Assembly: GCF_014595955.1 (NCBI RefSeq)
Contig: NZ_JABVCF010000012.1
Location: 62,001 to 126,000 of the forward strand
Direction: 5' to 3'
DNA: 64,000 nucleotides
DNA from: Pseudaminobacter soli (ex Zhang et al. 2022)
GTDB lineage: Bacteria; Pseudomonadota; Alphaproteobacteria; Rhizobiales; Rhizobiaceae
Shown here: in pieces, positions 18,703 to 27,801 of the stretch
How positions within the stretch are numbered: position 1 is the stretch's first letter
How the letters are laid out: every line of letters starts with the position of its first letter
Notes under the pieces: generated by a model
The model's database searches: none
Seen by the model: only the letters and a program-made list of their open reading frames with translations
Told to the model about the DNA's origin: nothing
Translations under genes and position numbers: made by a program

Positions 18703-19404
18703 ATGACGGATGATGGGCGGCCGAGCCGCGCAACCGAGGGCTTCTTCGGGCGCCGGCGCGGCAAGCCCGTCCGCGCCGGCCAGGCCGAGGCGCTTGCCGC
18801 GGGCCTGCAGCGCTGCGGGCTCGACCTGACGACACCCGCCCCGGCTGACCTGCGCGAACTCTTCCCCGTTCCCGTCAGCCAGGTGCGGCTGGAAATCGGT
18901 TTCGGCGGCGGAGAGCATCTCTTCCATACCCTGACCGAGGAGCCGGAGGTCGGCTTCATAGGGGTGGAGCCTTTCGTCAACGGAATGGCCAAGCTGATGG
19001 CCCGGGTGCAGGCGGAGCCTCGCCCGAACCTGCGCGTCTTCGACGATGACGCGATCAGGTTGCTGGACTGGCTGCCCGCCGGCAGCCTCGATCGCATCGT
19101 CCTCCTCTATCCGGATCCCTGGCCGAAGAAGCGGCATTGGAAGCGACGTTTCGTCAGCCAGACTAATCTCGACCGTATGGCGCGCGCGCTACGCAGCGGC
19201 GGCGAATTTCGCTTCGCCTCAGACATCAACACTTACGTCAACTGGACCCTGCTCCACTGCCGTGCGCACGGAGCCTTCAAGTGGACGGCGCGCGAGGCCG
19301 CTGACTGGGACCTGCCCTTCGAGGGCTGGCCAGGCACCCGTTACGAAGCGAAGGCGCTGCGGGAAGGACGCCGGCCAGCCTATCTCACCTTCCGCCGCCG
19401 GTAA
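18703..19404 (+). CDS. trmB: tRNA (guanine-N7)-methyltransferase
   Basis: A 233-residue SAM-dependent methyltransferase forming m7G46 in tRNA. '[15 protein letters not shown]' is the SAM-binding motif I, '[15 protein letters not shown]' motif II, and '[20 protein letters not shown]' the highly characteristic catalytic and RNA-contact motif. ATG 18703 is chosen; a GTG at 18688, two bases after the metK stop, is also in frame and neither has a clear Shine-Dalgarno sequence. The gene follows metK directly. In relatives rimP usually follows; here 5.4 kb with transporter genes intervenes. Confidence 0.95.
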   Translation: MTDDGRPSRATEGFFGRRRGKPVRAGQAEALAAGLQRCGLDLTTPAPADLRELFPVPVSQVRLEIGFGGGEHLFHTLTEEPEVGFIGVEPFVNGMAKLMARVQAEPRPNLRVFDDDAIRLLDWLPAGSLDRIVLLYPDPWPKKRHWKRRFVSQTNLDRMARALRSGGEFRFASDINTYVNWTLLHCRAHGAFKWTAREAADWDLPFEGWPGTRYEAKALREGRRPAYLTFRRR

Positions 19405-19690
19405 TGCCTCGTACCACTCTGTGTCGGTGCGCGCTCCTGCCCCGATAGCGTTCGGCCACGATCTCGGGCATTATCGGTTCGCGAGAGGGTCTGCGCCGCG
19501 CGGCCATGTGCGCTATCTGGTCGTATGGTCACCGAATGGGGAGCACTTGCCAATCTGCCCCGCATCTGCGAGCGAAGGCGGCCTGCCATGGCTGGGACCG
19601 CCGCTCGAATGCCGCCGGCGTGCTGGCTTACGCAGCACCAAGCAAAGACAACCTATGCCGCCAAGCAGGCAACGTAACTAGGAGGAACGG
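19405..19690. other. Intergenic gap trmB-tctC, no gene seen
   Basis: The 286 bases after trmB show short open frames only, none with a ribosome-binding site or recognisable sequence. A strong GGAGG lies just before the GTG start of tctC. No clear terminator or insertion-sequence remnant was found. This gap marks the left edge of the transporter block that separates trmB from rimP. Confidence 0.5.
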
Positions 19691-20635
19691 GTGAAACATT
19701 TCTTTCTGACCACTTTGGTGAGCGGATTGCTGACGCTGTCGGCCCATGCCGCCGATTACAAGATCATGGCGCCGGCCGCGCCTGGCGGCGGCTGGGACCA
19801 GACCGCCCGCTCCATGCAGGCCGCACTGCAGGACGAAGGCATTTCGAGCAATGTGCAGGTCACCAACGTTCCCGGCGCCGGCGGCACGATCGGCCTCGCG
19901 CAGTTCGTGAATCAGGCGAATGGCGACCCGAGCCAGCTCATCGTCGGCGGATACGTGATGGTCGGTGCGATCCTCACCAACAACTCGCCGGTCACCCTCG
20001 AGCAGGTGACGCCGATCGCCCGGCTCACCGGCGAGTACGAGGCGATCGTCGTTCCCGCCGCGTCCGACATCAAGGACATGGCCGGGCTGGTCGAGAAGCT
20101 GAAGGCAGACCCCGGTTCGGTTTCGTGGGCCGGCGGCTCCGCCGGCGGTACCGACCACATCACGGCCGGCCTCATCGCCAAGGCCATCGGCGTCGACCCG
20201 ACCAAGGTCAACTACATCGCCTTCTCGGGCGGCGGCGAGGCGCTGGCCGCCATCCTCGGCAACCAGGTCACCGTCGGCATCTCGGGCTATGGCGAATTCG
20301 CCGAACAGGTGAAGGCCGGCACGCTGCGCCTGATCGGCATCTCGAGCGACGAGCGGATCGAGGGCATCGATGCGCCGACCTTCAAGGAAGGCGGCGCTGA
20401 CGTCTCGATCCAGAACTGGCGCATGGTTGCAGCCGCTCCGGGCATCACCGACGAGCAGAAGCACGCAATCACCGCCGAGATCGGGAAGATGGCCAAGTCC
20501 GCGACCTGGCAGAAGACGCTGAACGACAAGGGTTGGGCGGACACTTTCCTCGCCGGTGACGAGTTCTCCAAGCAGCTCAACAAGGACATCGAGTCCACCA
20601 CCGTGATCCTGAAAGAGATCGGCCTCGTCAAATGA
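19691..20635 (+). CDS. tctC: Tripartite tricarboxylate transporter substrate-binding protein (TctC family)
   Basis: A 314-residue periplasmic protein. Residues 1-20 form a signal peptide ending in AHA, followed by '[26 protein letters not shown]', the typical Bug/TctC beginning with the PGGGWD ligand loop. '[10 protein letters not shown]' and '[18 protein letters not shown]' are further family motifs. It captures a carboxylate such as citrate and passes it to TctAB. The start codon is GTG with GGAGG five bases upstream. It overlaps tctB by four bases (ATGA). Confidence 0.93.
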   Translation: MKHFFLTTLVSGLLTLSAHAADYKIMAPAAPGGGWDQTARSMQAALQDEGISSNVQVTNVPGAGGTIGLAQFVNQANGDPSQLIVGGYVMVGAILTNNSPVTLEQVTPIARLTGEYEAIVVPAASDIKDMAGLVEKLKADPGSVSWAGGSAGGTDHITAGLIAKAIGVDPTKVNYIAFSGGGEALAAILGNQVTVGISGYGEFAEQVKAGTLRLIGISSDERIEGIDAPTFKEGGADVSIQNWRMVAAAPGITDEQKHAITAEIGKMAKSATWQKTLNDKGWADTFLAGDEFSKQLNKDIESTTVILKEIGLVK

Positions 20636-21120
20636 GGCTCGACTCGAGCCTGGCTCAGAAGCGCCGCCCCGATCGGGCGGCGCTTGTCATCGCCGCGGCC
20701 CTGATCCTCGCCGCGGTCGGCATCGGCTGGAGCGCCTATTCCGCAGGGGGAATCGCGACCTACTCGCCAGTCGGTCCCAAGACGGTGCCCTATATCATCG
20801 CCGTCGCCATGTTCGTGCTGGGCGTGCTGACAGTTGTTGCGGCGCTACGCGGCGATTTCCCGGAGCGCGAGCGACAGGACGTCGGGCCGATGGTCTGGGT
20901 GATCGGCGGCCTGGCCGTGCAGATGCTGACCATGAAGACGGTCGGCTTCTCGATTGCCACGGGCCTGCTCTTCGCCGCGACCGCACGCGGCTTCGGCCGC
21001 GGCCCGCTCTGGCTCACCATCCCGGTGGGCATCGTATTCTCGTTCATCGTCTGGTTTATTTTCGCCAAGGGCTTGCAGCTCTCTTTGCCAGCCGGCCCTC
21101 TGGAATCGCTCTTCTTCTAG
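20632..21120 (+). CDS. tctB: Tripartite tricarboxylate transporter small membrane subunit (TctB family)
   Basis: A 162-residue protein with four predicted membrane spans, the expected form of TctB. Hydrophobic stretches are '[21 protein letters not shown]', '[21 protein letters not shown]', '[14 protein letters not shown]' extending into the following helix, and '[13 protein letters not shown]'. It is the small, poorly conserved membrane component of the TctCBA importer. Its start overlaps tctC and its stop lies seven bases before tctA. Confidence 0.88.
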   Translation: MRLDSSLAQKRRPDRAALVIAAALILAAVGIGWSAYSAGGIATYSPVGPKTVPYIIAVAMFVLGVLTVVAALRGDFPERERQDVGPMVWVIGGLAVQMLTMKTVGFSIATGLLFAATARGFGRGPLWLTIPVGIVFSFIVWFIFAKGLQLSLPAGPLESLFF

Positions 21121-21127
21121 GACAGCA

Positions 21128-22672
21128 ATGGCCACCTTCGACCTTCTTGCACAGGGTCTGCTGGTTGCGCTGCAACCGGCCAACCTGCTCTACGCGCTGA
21201 TCGGGGTGACCCTGGGCACGGCTGTTGGCGTCCTCCCCGGGATCGGGCCGGCGCTCACCGTCGCCCTGCTCCTGCCCGTCACCTACAAGCTCGACCCGGC
21301 CGGATCGCTGATCATGTTCGCCGGCATCTACTACGGCGGCATGTACGGCGGCTCGACCACCTCGATCCTGCTCAACACGCCGGGCGAGAGCGCCTCGATC
21401 GTGACGGCGCTGGAAGGGAACAAGATGGCGCGGCAGGGGCGCGGCGGGCCGGCGCTGGCGACCGCGGCGATCGGATCCTTCGTAGCCGGGCTGATCGCGA
21501 CCCTGGGCCTCGCCTTCATCGCGCCGACGGTGGTGAAGTTCGCGCTCTCCTTCGGTCCTTCCGAATATTTCGCGCTGATGCTGCTCGCCTTCATGACCGT
21601 ATCGGCGGCGTTCGGCGAATCCACGCTGCGCGGCCTCACTGCCCTGGTGATCGGGCTTGCACTCGGCCTGATCGGCATCGACCAACTGACCGGGCAGGCC
21701 CGGCTCACCATGGGTCTGCCAAACCTTTTCGACGGCATTTCGGTGACAACGCTTGCAGTCGCGCTCTTTGCAATCGGCGAGACGCTGGCCGTCGTCGCCG
21801 GCCATCGCTTCGGCGGCGAGAAGGCCCAGGCGATCAAGGGATCGGTAATGATGACGCGCGCGGACTGGAAGCGTTCCTGGATGCCCTGGCTGCGCGGCAC
21901 CGCGATCGGCTTCCCGATCGGGGCGATGCCGGCCGGCGGAGCCGATGTCGCCAGCTTCCTCTCCTACTCGGCCGAGCGGAATTTTTCGAAGCACCCGGAA
22001 GAGTTCGGCAAGGGCGCGATCGAGGGTGTTGCGGGCCCGGAGGCGGCGAACAACGCCTCGGCGGCCGGGACGCTGGTGCCGCTGCTCACTTTGGGGCTGC
22101 CGACGACGGCGACCGCCGCGATCATGCTCGCCGGTTTCCAGCAATTCGGGATGCAGCCCGGTCCGCTCCTGTTCGTAACCAACGCGCCGCTGGTCTGGGG
22201 CCTGATCGCCAGCCTTCTCGTCGCAAACTTGATGCTCTTGGTTCTCAACCTGCCGCTGATCGGCCTGTGGGTGCGCCTGCTGACCATCCCCAAACCGTGG
22301 CTCTATGCCGGCATCCTGGTCTTCGCCACGCTCGGCACGATCGGGGCCGACGGCTCGACCTCCATGCTCGGTCCGGTTCCCGTCTCGTTCGGGCTCGGCC
22401 TGCTGCTCGCCTTCGGCGTGCTCGGCTATCTGCTGCGGCGCTTCGGCTATCCGATCGCGCCGGTGGTGGTCGGCCTGATTCTGGGCCCAATGGCCGAGAA
22501 AAGCCTACGCCAGGCGCTGCAGATCAGCCAAGGCGATCCAATGGCGCTGTTCCACTCGTGGATCGCCATCGCGCTGTGGCTGCTGGCGCTCACGGCGCTG
22601 CTGCTGCCGCTGTGGCTGCGGATGCGCGGACGCGGCAAGGTTTTGGCGCAGTTGGCGACAGACGAAGACTGA
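21128..22672 (+). CDS. tctA: Tripartite tricarboxylate transporter large permease (TctA family)
   Basis: A 514-residue integral membrane protein with about 12 helices and the two TctA hallmarks: '[17 protein letters not shown]' in the first half and '[18 protein letters not shown]'. A repeat of the theme, '[15 protein letters not shown]', appears in the second half. It is the main transport channel, driven by the membrane gradient. The ATG at 21128 begins [15 protein letters not shown]; in-frame codons further up belong to tctB overlap. It completes the tctCBA operon. Confidence 0.94.
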   Translation: MATFDLLAQGLLVALQPANLLYALIGVTLGTAVGVLPGIGPALTVALLLPVTYKLDPAGSLIMFAGIYYGGMYGGSTTSILLNTPGESASIVTALEGNKMARQGRGGPALATAAIGSFVAGLIATLGLAFIAPTVVKFALSFGPSEYFALMLLAFMTVSAAFGESTLRGLTALVIGLALGLIGIDQLTGQARLTMGLPNLFDGISVTTLAVALFAIGETLAVVAGHRFGGEKAQAIKGSVMMTRADWKRSWMPWLRGTAIGFPIGAMPAGGADVASFLSYSAERNFSKHPEEFGKGAIEGVAGPEAANNASAAGTLVPLLTLGLPTTATAAIMLAGFQQFGMQPGPLLFVTNAPLVWGLIASLLVANLMLLVLNLPLIGLWVRLLTIPKPWLYAGILVFATLGTIGADGSTSMLGPVPVSFGLGLLLAFGVLGYLLRRFGYPIAPVVVGLILGPMAEKSLRQALQISQGDPMALFHSWIAIALWLLALTALLLPLWLRMRGRGKVLAQLATDED

Positions 22673-23042
22673 ACGGAACTCGGCGGGAAGCCAAGTTCTC
22701 ATCGGTACTTGACCCGGGCAGTTTCAGGCGGATCGATGCCGAGCTTGCGCAGGGGCGCGGCGGCGGCTCCTGTCGGCCTGTTCAACACACCGATCCCAAA
22801 TTCCTGACAGCCTCTCGTCATCCGATCGACTTAACGTTGCAGGCATAATCTGCTAAGCTGCAAACTTGCACGAATTGCCGAAACGGCAAGCGTTGCAGGG
22901 GCCTTGGAAGGGCCTGGCGATCGAAACGAGATCCCTTCGTTGCAACTGGGAATCCTGGCTCTCGCCTCGATCATTCGCTTGAGGAAAACGTGAAACGTCC
23001 GCGCGCGGGCCTGCGCGAGCTCTCATATGGGCGGTCTTTCAC
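22673..23042 (+). promoter_or_regulatory. Leader of the lactate-permease gene with repeats and a palindrome
   Basis: This 370-base gap contains no convincing gene. It carries the palindrome TTGCCG-AAA-CGGCAA at 22875-22889, and CGTTGCA occurs three times (22835, 22891, 22938), twice flanking the palindrome. These could be operator sites for a regulator of the downstream permease. No consensus for LldR-type operators was recognised and promoter elements are unclear. Confidence 0.35.
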
Positions 23043-24650
23043 ATGTTCAGCCAAGTTCTTAATCCCACCGGGAATTTGTTCGTCACCTGGATCATCGCCC
23101 TGATCCCGGTCGCTGCATTGCTTTTCATGCTGGCCGCGCTGCGCTGGTCGGCCTGGGTCGCGACGCTCGTTGGGTCGATCATCACCTTTTTGCTCGCGCT
23201 CTTGATCTGGCGCATGCCGCTCGGCGACGGCGCCCTCGCCTACCTCTACGGCTCGGCGACAGGCGTATGGAATGTCGACTGGATCGTGTTCTGGGGTGTG
23301 ATGCTTTTCAATACGCTGGTCACCACCGGCGCATTCGACAAACTGCGCCGATGGCTCATTGCGCAGGGAACACAAGACGTTCGTGTTCAGACCATCTTGT
23401 TCGCCTGGGCGTTTGGCGCCCTCCTGGAAGGCCTTGTCGGCTTTGGCTATCCCTGGGCATTCGTAGCCCCGATTTTGATCGCTATCGGGATTCCGGATCT
23501 CGACGCAATCCGGGTGGCCGCGATCGCCAACAATGCGCCGGTATCCTACGGAGCGCTCGGCGCGCCGATCATCGCGCTCGCCGCCGTCACCGGCTATCCC
23601 TTGCTGGCGCTATCGGCCTCGATCAGCAAGATCGTCGCGATCCTTGCGCTGCTGCCGCCGTGGATCCTGCTCTATCTCGTCTCCGGCAGTGTAGGCATGT
23701 GGGAGGCATGGCCCCTCGCGGTGGTCGGGTCGCTCGCCTATATTGCCGGCCAATTGCCGGTCGGCACCCTTCTCGGCCCCTATCTGCCGGATGTCGCCGG
23801 CGCCATCGTGTGCTTCGCCTGCCTGCTGATCCTGCTCAAATTCTGGCAGCCCAGGCAGATGCGAGCCTATGGTGGCGCGCCGCTGGCTAGTCCTGGAATG
23901 TCGGCCGCCGATCATGGCCTTTCCACCGGCGACATCGTCCAGGCCTGGATGCCGATCGCCGTCCTGATTGTCATCGTGGTCGCCTGGACCGGCCCCTGGT
24001 CCAAGCTGCCCAGCATCTCGTTGCTGAATGTGCAGGTAGCCGCGGCATCCTCCATCTCGGAAGGTGCGACCATCGCGGCGGCTTTCAAATGGACGCCCTT
24101 TGTCGGCGGCTCGGCCATCCTGGCATCATGGATCATCGTCGCATTGCTGCTGCGGGTGACCCGCCGGCAACTCAGCGAAATCTGGAACAAGACCTGGTCG
24201 CAGACGTGGGGAGCCTTGCTCGTCGGCATATTTATTTTCGGCCTGGCCTATGTCTACAACTATTCCGGCATGGCGGCGTCGCTGGCGAAGGCTTTCTCCT
24301 CGCTCGGCACCGGCTTTATCGTGGTTGCTCCCATTCTCGGCTTCATCGGCGTCGCCCTGTCGGGCAGCAACACCTCCACCAACGCGATGTTCGGCAAGTT
24401 CCAGGCACTGGTCGGGCAGATCCTCGGCTTCCCGCCGCTGCTGTTGCCGACCGTCAACTCGGTCGGCGCGGAGATCGGAAAGCCGATCGCGCCGCAGACC
24501 GCCAGCGTCGGCGTTTCCACCACCCGCTTCGTGCGCAACGAAGGCGAGGTCATCCGGCACAATTTCTTGTGGTGCCTGGTGGTGCTGGGCTATCTGATCG
24601 TGATCAGCGTCGCCTGCTATCTCTTCTTCCCCGGCATTGCCGAGCTTTGA
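23043..24650 (+). CDS. L-lactate permease family transporter (LctP/LldP)
   Basis: A 535-residue inner-membrane symporter with about 13 hydrophobic segments throughout. Family motifs are 'FGALLEGLVGFGYPWAFVAPILIAIG' (a hallmark split over two helices), 'AIANNAPVSYGALGAPI' and 'GALSGSN'-like 'GVALSGSNTSTNAMFG'. The C-terminal 'GKPIAPQTASVGVS' is also typical. Members import L-lactate, D-lactate or glycolate with protons. No lactate dehydrogenase or GntR regulator lies beside it. The start ATG 23043 is preceded by a long leader. It stands alone between tctCBA and rimP. Confidence 0.92.
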   Translation: MFSQVLNPTGNLFVTWIIALIPVAALLFMLAALRWSAWVATLVGSIITFLLALLIWRMPLGDGALAYLYGSATGVWNVDWIVFWGVMLFNTLVTTGAFDKLRRWLIAQGTQDVRVQTILFAWAFGALLEGLVGFGYPWAFVAPILIAIGIPDLDAIRVAAIANNAPVSYGALGAPIIALAAVTGYPLLALSASISKIVAILALLPPWILLYLVSGSVGMWEAWPLAVVGSLAYIAGQLPVGTLLGPYLPDVAGAIVCFACLLILLKFWQPRQMRAYGGAPLASPGMSAADHGLSTGDIVQAWMPIAVLIVIVVAWTGPWSKLPSISLLNVQVAAASSISEGATIAAAFKWTPFVGGSAILASWIIVALLLRVTRRQLSEIWNKTWSQTWGALLVGIFIFGLAYVYNYSGMAASLAKAFSSLGTGFIVVAPILGFIGVALSGSNTSTNAMFGKFQALVGQILGFPPLLLPTVNSVGAEIGKPIAPQTASVGVSTTRFVRNEGEVIRHNFLWCLVVLGYLIVISVACYLFFPGIAEL

Positions 24651-24766
24651 GGTGTTTCGGCGCTCGGCCGATATGTGATCAAAAAGAAGCGACGCCTTGC
24701 TGGGCGGCCTTGAAAATCCCACTCCGAGGGGCTAGATACGTTTCAAATTCTTGGTCGGTATGGCGA

Positions 24767-24811
24767 AGAGTGGGTCCCTCCGGTCCCGCTCTTTTTTGTT
24801 ACCCGGACCGG
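24767..24811 (+). promoter_or_regulatory. Candidate attenuator in the rimP-nusA leader
   Basis: AGAGTGGG (24767-24774) pairs with CCCGCTCT (24785-24792) and is followed by six T, forming an intrinsic terminator 24 bases before the rimP start. CCGGTCC (24780-24786), which overlaps the right arm of that stem, can instead pair with GGACCGG (24805-24811). That helix abuts the GGTGGAG ribosome-binding site. The two structures exclude each other, as in transcription attenuators. The regulation itself is inferred. Confidence 0.55.
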
Positions 24812-24821
24812 TGGAGACGCA

Positions 24822-25469
24822 ATGACTGCCGAGCAAGGCGAACCGGACGACCGCATTATCCGCGAGAGCGGAACTGAGGCACGTGTCGCGGCCATCATCG
24901 CGCCGGTCATGCGTGCGATGGGTTTTCAGTTGGTGCGGGTGCGGCTGTCCGGCCAGAACGGGCTGACGCTGCAGATCATGGCGGAGCGTCCGGACGGCAC
25001 GATGACCGTCGAGGACTGCGAGGAACTGAGCCGCGCGGTCTCCCCGGCGCTCGATGTGGATGATCCGATCGAGAAGGCCTATCATCTGGAGGTCTCGTCG
25101 CCGGGCATCGACCGGCCGCTGGTGCGCAAGTCCGACTTCGTCACGGCCAAGGGGCATCTGGTCAAGGTCGAGACCTCGATCATGGTCGCGGACCGCAAGC
25201 GGTTCCGCGGCAAGATCGAAGAGGCGGACGATGCGGGTGTGCTGATCGCGCGCGACCAGCCGGCCTACGGCGAGGATCTGACCGTCAGGATTCCCTACGA
25301 GGCGGTATCCGAGGCGCGGCTGATCCTGACCGACGACCTGATTCGCGAGGCGCTGAGCAAGGACAACAAGGCGCGCAAGGAAGCCAAGAAGCGGCGCGGC
25401 GAAACGGACGAAGAAGACACCACGGAAGCGGACGAAGGCTCCGCTGAGTCGGCAGAACCGAACGAGTGA
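24822..25469 (+). CDS. rimP: Ribosome maturation factor RimP
   Basis: A 215-residue protein needed for 30S subunit maturation. The N-terminal domain contains '[20 protein letters not shown]' and '[38 protein letters not shown]', the strongest family motif. The C-terminal domain is followed by a long charged tail rich in Lys and Glu, common in alphaproteobacterial RimP. ATG 24822 follows GGTGGAGACGCA. It is the first gene of the rimP-nusA-ylxR-infB operon. Confidence 0.96.
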   Translation: MTAEQGEPDDRIIRESGTEARVAAIIAPVMRAMGFQLVRVRLSGQNGLTLQIMAERPDGTMTVEDCEELSRAVSPALDVDDPIEKAYHLEVSSPGIDRPLVRKSDFVTAKGHLVKVETSIMVADRKRFRGKIEEADDAGVLIARDQPAYGEDLTVRIPYEAVSEARLILTDDLIREALSKDNKARKEAKKRRGETDEEDTTEADEGSAESAEPNE

Positions 25470-25519
25470 TATTTTGATCCGCGGGCGCCGGGCGCTCGCG
25501 AAACTGCTGGGAGAACAAA

Positions 25520-27115
25520 ATGGCAGTCAGTGCAAACAGACTTGAGCTGCTGCAGATCGCCGATGCGGTCGCGCGCGAGAAGTCAATCGACAAGAGCATC
25601 GTGATCGCCGCCATGGCCGACGCCATCCAGAAGGCAGCGCGCTCGCGCTATGGCCAGGAGACCAACATCCGCGCCGACATCAACCCGCAGACGGGCGAGA
25701 TGAAGCTGCAGCGGCTGATGGAGGTCGTCGAGAGCGTCGAGGACTACGCCACTCAGATCTCGCTTGCCGGCGCACGCGAGCGCAACCCCGACGCCGAAAT
25801 CGGCGACTTCATCGCCGAGCAATTGCCGCCGATGGATTTCGGCCGCATCGCCGCACAGTCGGCCAAGCAGGTGATCGTGCAGAAGGTGCGCGAGGCCGAG
25901 CGCGACCGCCAGTACGACGAGTACAAGGATCGCATCGGCGAGATCGTCAACGGCACGGTGAAGCGCGTCGAGTACGGCAACGTGATCGTCGACCTCGGCC
26001 GCGGCGAGGCGATCATCCGCCGCGACGAGTTGATCCCGCGCGAGACCTACAAGTATGGCGACCGAGTGCGAGCCTACGTCTATGACGTGCGGCGCGAGCA
26101 GCGCGGCCCGCAGATCTTCCTGTCGCGCACCCATCCGCAGTTCATGGCGAAGCTGTTCACCATGGAAGTGCCGGAGATCTATGACGGCATCATCGAGATC
26201 AAGTCGGTCGCCCGCGACCCCGGCTCGCGCGCCAAGATCGCCGTGATCAGCCGCGATTCCTCCATCGACCCGGTCGGCGCCTGCGTCGGCATGCGCGGCA
26301 GCCGCGTGCAGGCGGTCGTTGCCGAGTTGCAGGGCGAAAAAATCGACATCATCCCGTGGTCGCCGAACGCGGCCTCCTTCATCGTCAACGCCTTGCAGCC
26401 GGCGGAAGTCGCCAAGGTCGTCCTCGATGAGGACGCCGAGCGCATCGAGGTGGTGGTTCCGGACGACCAGCTGTCGCTGGCGATCGGCCGCCGCGGCCAG
26501 AACGTTCGCCTCGCCTCGCAACTCACCGGCTGGGACATCGACATCCTCACCGAGGAGGAAGAGTCGCAGCGGCGCCAGAAGGAGTTCGTGGAACGCTCCA
26601 ACCTCTTCATGGAGGCGCTCGACGTCGACGAGATGGTCGGCCAGGTGCTTGCCTCCGAAGGCTTCACCAGCGTCGAGGAAGTCGCCTACGTGGACGCCAG
26701 CGAGATCTCCTCCATCGACGGCTTCGACGAGGAGACCGCGCAGGAGATCCAGTCGCGTGCACGCGACTACCTGCAGAAGATCGAGGCCGAGCACGACGAG
26801 AAGCGCACGAAGCTCGGCGTGCAGGACGAACTGCGCGAAATCCCCGGCATGACCACCGCGATGATGGTCACGCTCGGCGAGGACGGCGTTAAGACCATAG
26901 AGGACTTCGCCGGTTACGCCGTCGACGATCTCGTCGGCTGGAAGGAGCGCAAGGACGGCGAGACCAAGATGTATCCGGGCGTGCTCGCCCCGCATGACGT
27001 GTCGCGCGCCGACGCCGAGAACATGGTTCTCGCCGCCCGCCTGAAGGCCGGGTGGATCAGCGAGGAGGAAATGGCCGCCGAAGCCGAACAAGACGCCGAA
27101 ACGGCGGACGCGTGA
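25520..27115 (+). CDS. nusA: Transcription termination/antitermination factor NusA
   Basis: A 531-residue RNA-polymerase-binding factor. The N-terminal domain (1-130) is followed by an S1 domain ('[21 protein letters not shown]'), two KH domains ('[17 protein letters not shown]' and '[19 protein letters not shown]') and two C-terminal helix-hairpin-helix repeats ending in an acidic tail. It controls pausing, termination and rRNA antitermination. It lies 50 bases after rimP. NusA is a natural candidate to act on the leader hairpins of its own operon. Confidence 0.97.
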   Translation: MAVSANRLELLQIADAVAREKSIDKSIVIAAMADAIQKAARSRYGQETNIRADINPQTGEMKLQRLMEVVESVEDYATQISLAGARERNPDAEIGDFIAEQLPPMDFGRIAAQSAKQVIVQKVREAERDRQYDEYKDRIGEIVNGTVKRVEYGNVIVDLGRGEAIIRRDELIPRETYKYGDRVRAYVYDVRREQRGPQIFLSRTHPQFMAKLFTMEVPEIYDGIIEIKSVARDPGSRAKIAVISRDSSIDPVGACVGMRGSRVQAVVAELQGEKIDIIPWSPNAASFIVNALQPAEVAKVVLDEDAERIEVVVPDDQLSLAIGRRGQNVRLASQLTGWDIDILTEEEESQRRQKEFVERSNLFMEALDVDEMVGQVLASEGFTSVEEVAYVDASEISSIDGFDEETAQEIQSRARDYLQKIEAEHDEKRTKLGVQDELREIPGMTTAMMVTLGEDGVKTIEDFAGYAVDDLVGWKERKDGETKMYPGVLAPHDVSRADAENMVLAARLKAGWISEEEMAAEAEQDAETADA

Positions 27116-27150
27116 GGTGACCCATCTCCAGGCAGTCCCTTCACGACGAG

Positions 27151-27801
27151 ATGAACGATCGCACTTGCATCGTGACGCGCGAGCGCCGCGAGCCGGATGA
27201 TCTCATCCGGTTCGTCGTCGCGCCCGACGGCACGGTCGTTCCCGATCTGAAGAGAAAACTGCCCGGCCGCGGTTGCTGGGTGACGGCGGAGCGCCTACAT
27301 GTGAGCAGGGCGGTGGCGAAGAACCTGTTCGCGCGCGCCTTCAAGCGTCAGGTTACCGTCTCTCCAGACCTGCCTGAACTCATCGACCAGGTCATGACCC
27401 AGTCGGCCTTGGGTGCCGTGGGGCTGGCCCGGAAGGCCGGAGCGGTTGCATTGGGCGCCGCAAAGGTCGAAAATGCGGTCCGTACCGGTGAAGCGCTGCT
27501 TGTGCTTCACGCGACGGATGCCTCGCCAGACGGGGTCAGGAAGATCACCCAGGCAAGGCGTGCCACAGCCCATCTCGGCGGCCCGAAAATCCGCGCCTAC
27601 AAACTTTTCTCGGAAGCCGATTTGAGTTTGGCATTGGGCGGCACAAATGTGATACATGCTGCCGTTCTCGCGAAGGAGGCGGGACGGGCGGCTCAAAGGC
27701 GCCTCACGGCGCTCGACCGCTACCGGGGCGGCTCCCCGGACGACGAGGCGATGTTTGCGGCGATCGCCGGAGACGAGGCCGCCGCAGAGGATATGGAATG
27801 A
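27151..27801 (+). CDS. YlxR-type RNA-binding protein fused to an L7Ae-like domain
   Basis: A 216-residue protein with two parts. Residues 1-85 match YlxR/DUF448, with '[24 protein letters not shown]' and '[19 protein letters not shown]'. Residues about 90-190 resemble a ribosomal L7Ae/L30e-type RNA-binding fold ('[20 protein letters not shown]'). In many other bacteria YlxR and the L7Ae-like protein are separate genes; the fused form is usual in rhizobia. It lies between nusA and infB and overlaps infB by four bases. Its precise role is not established; RNA binding in translation or transcription is likely. Confidence 0.9.
   Translation: MNDRTCIVTRERREPDDLIRFVVAPDGTVVPDLKRKLPGRGCWVTAERLHVSRAVAKNLFARAFKRQVTVSPDLPELIDQVMTQSALGAVGLARKAGAVALGAAKVENAVRTGEALLVLHATDASPDGVRKITQARRATAHLGGPKIRAYKLFSEADLSLALGGTNVIHAAVLAKEAGRAAQRRLTALDRYRGGSPDDEAMFAAIAGDEAAAEDME

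Noticed and set aside
22267-22848. A 193-codon open frame overlapping the end of tctA
   Set aside because: It is an out-of-frame reading of tctA that continues into the intergenic leader and has no start signal.
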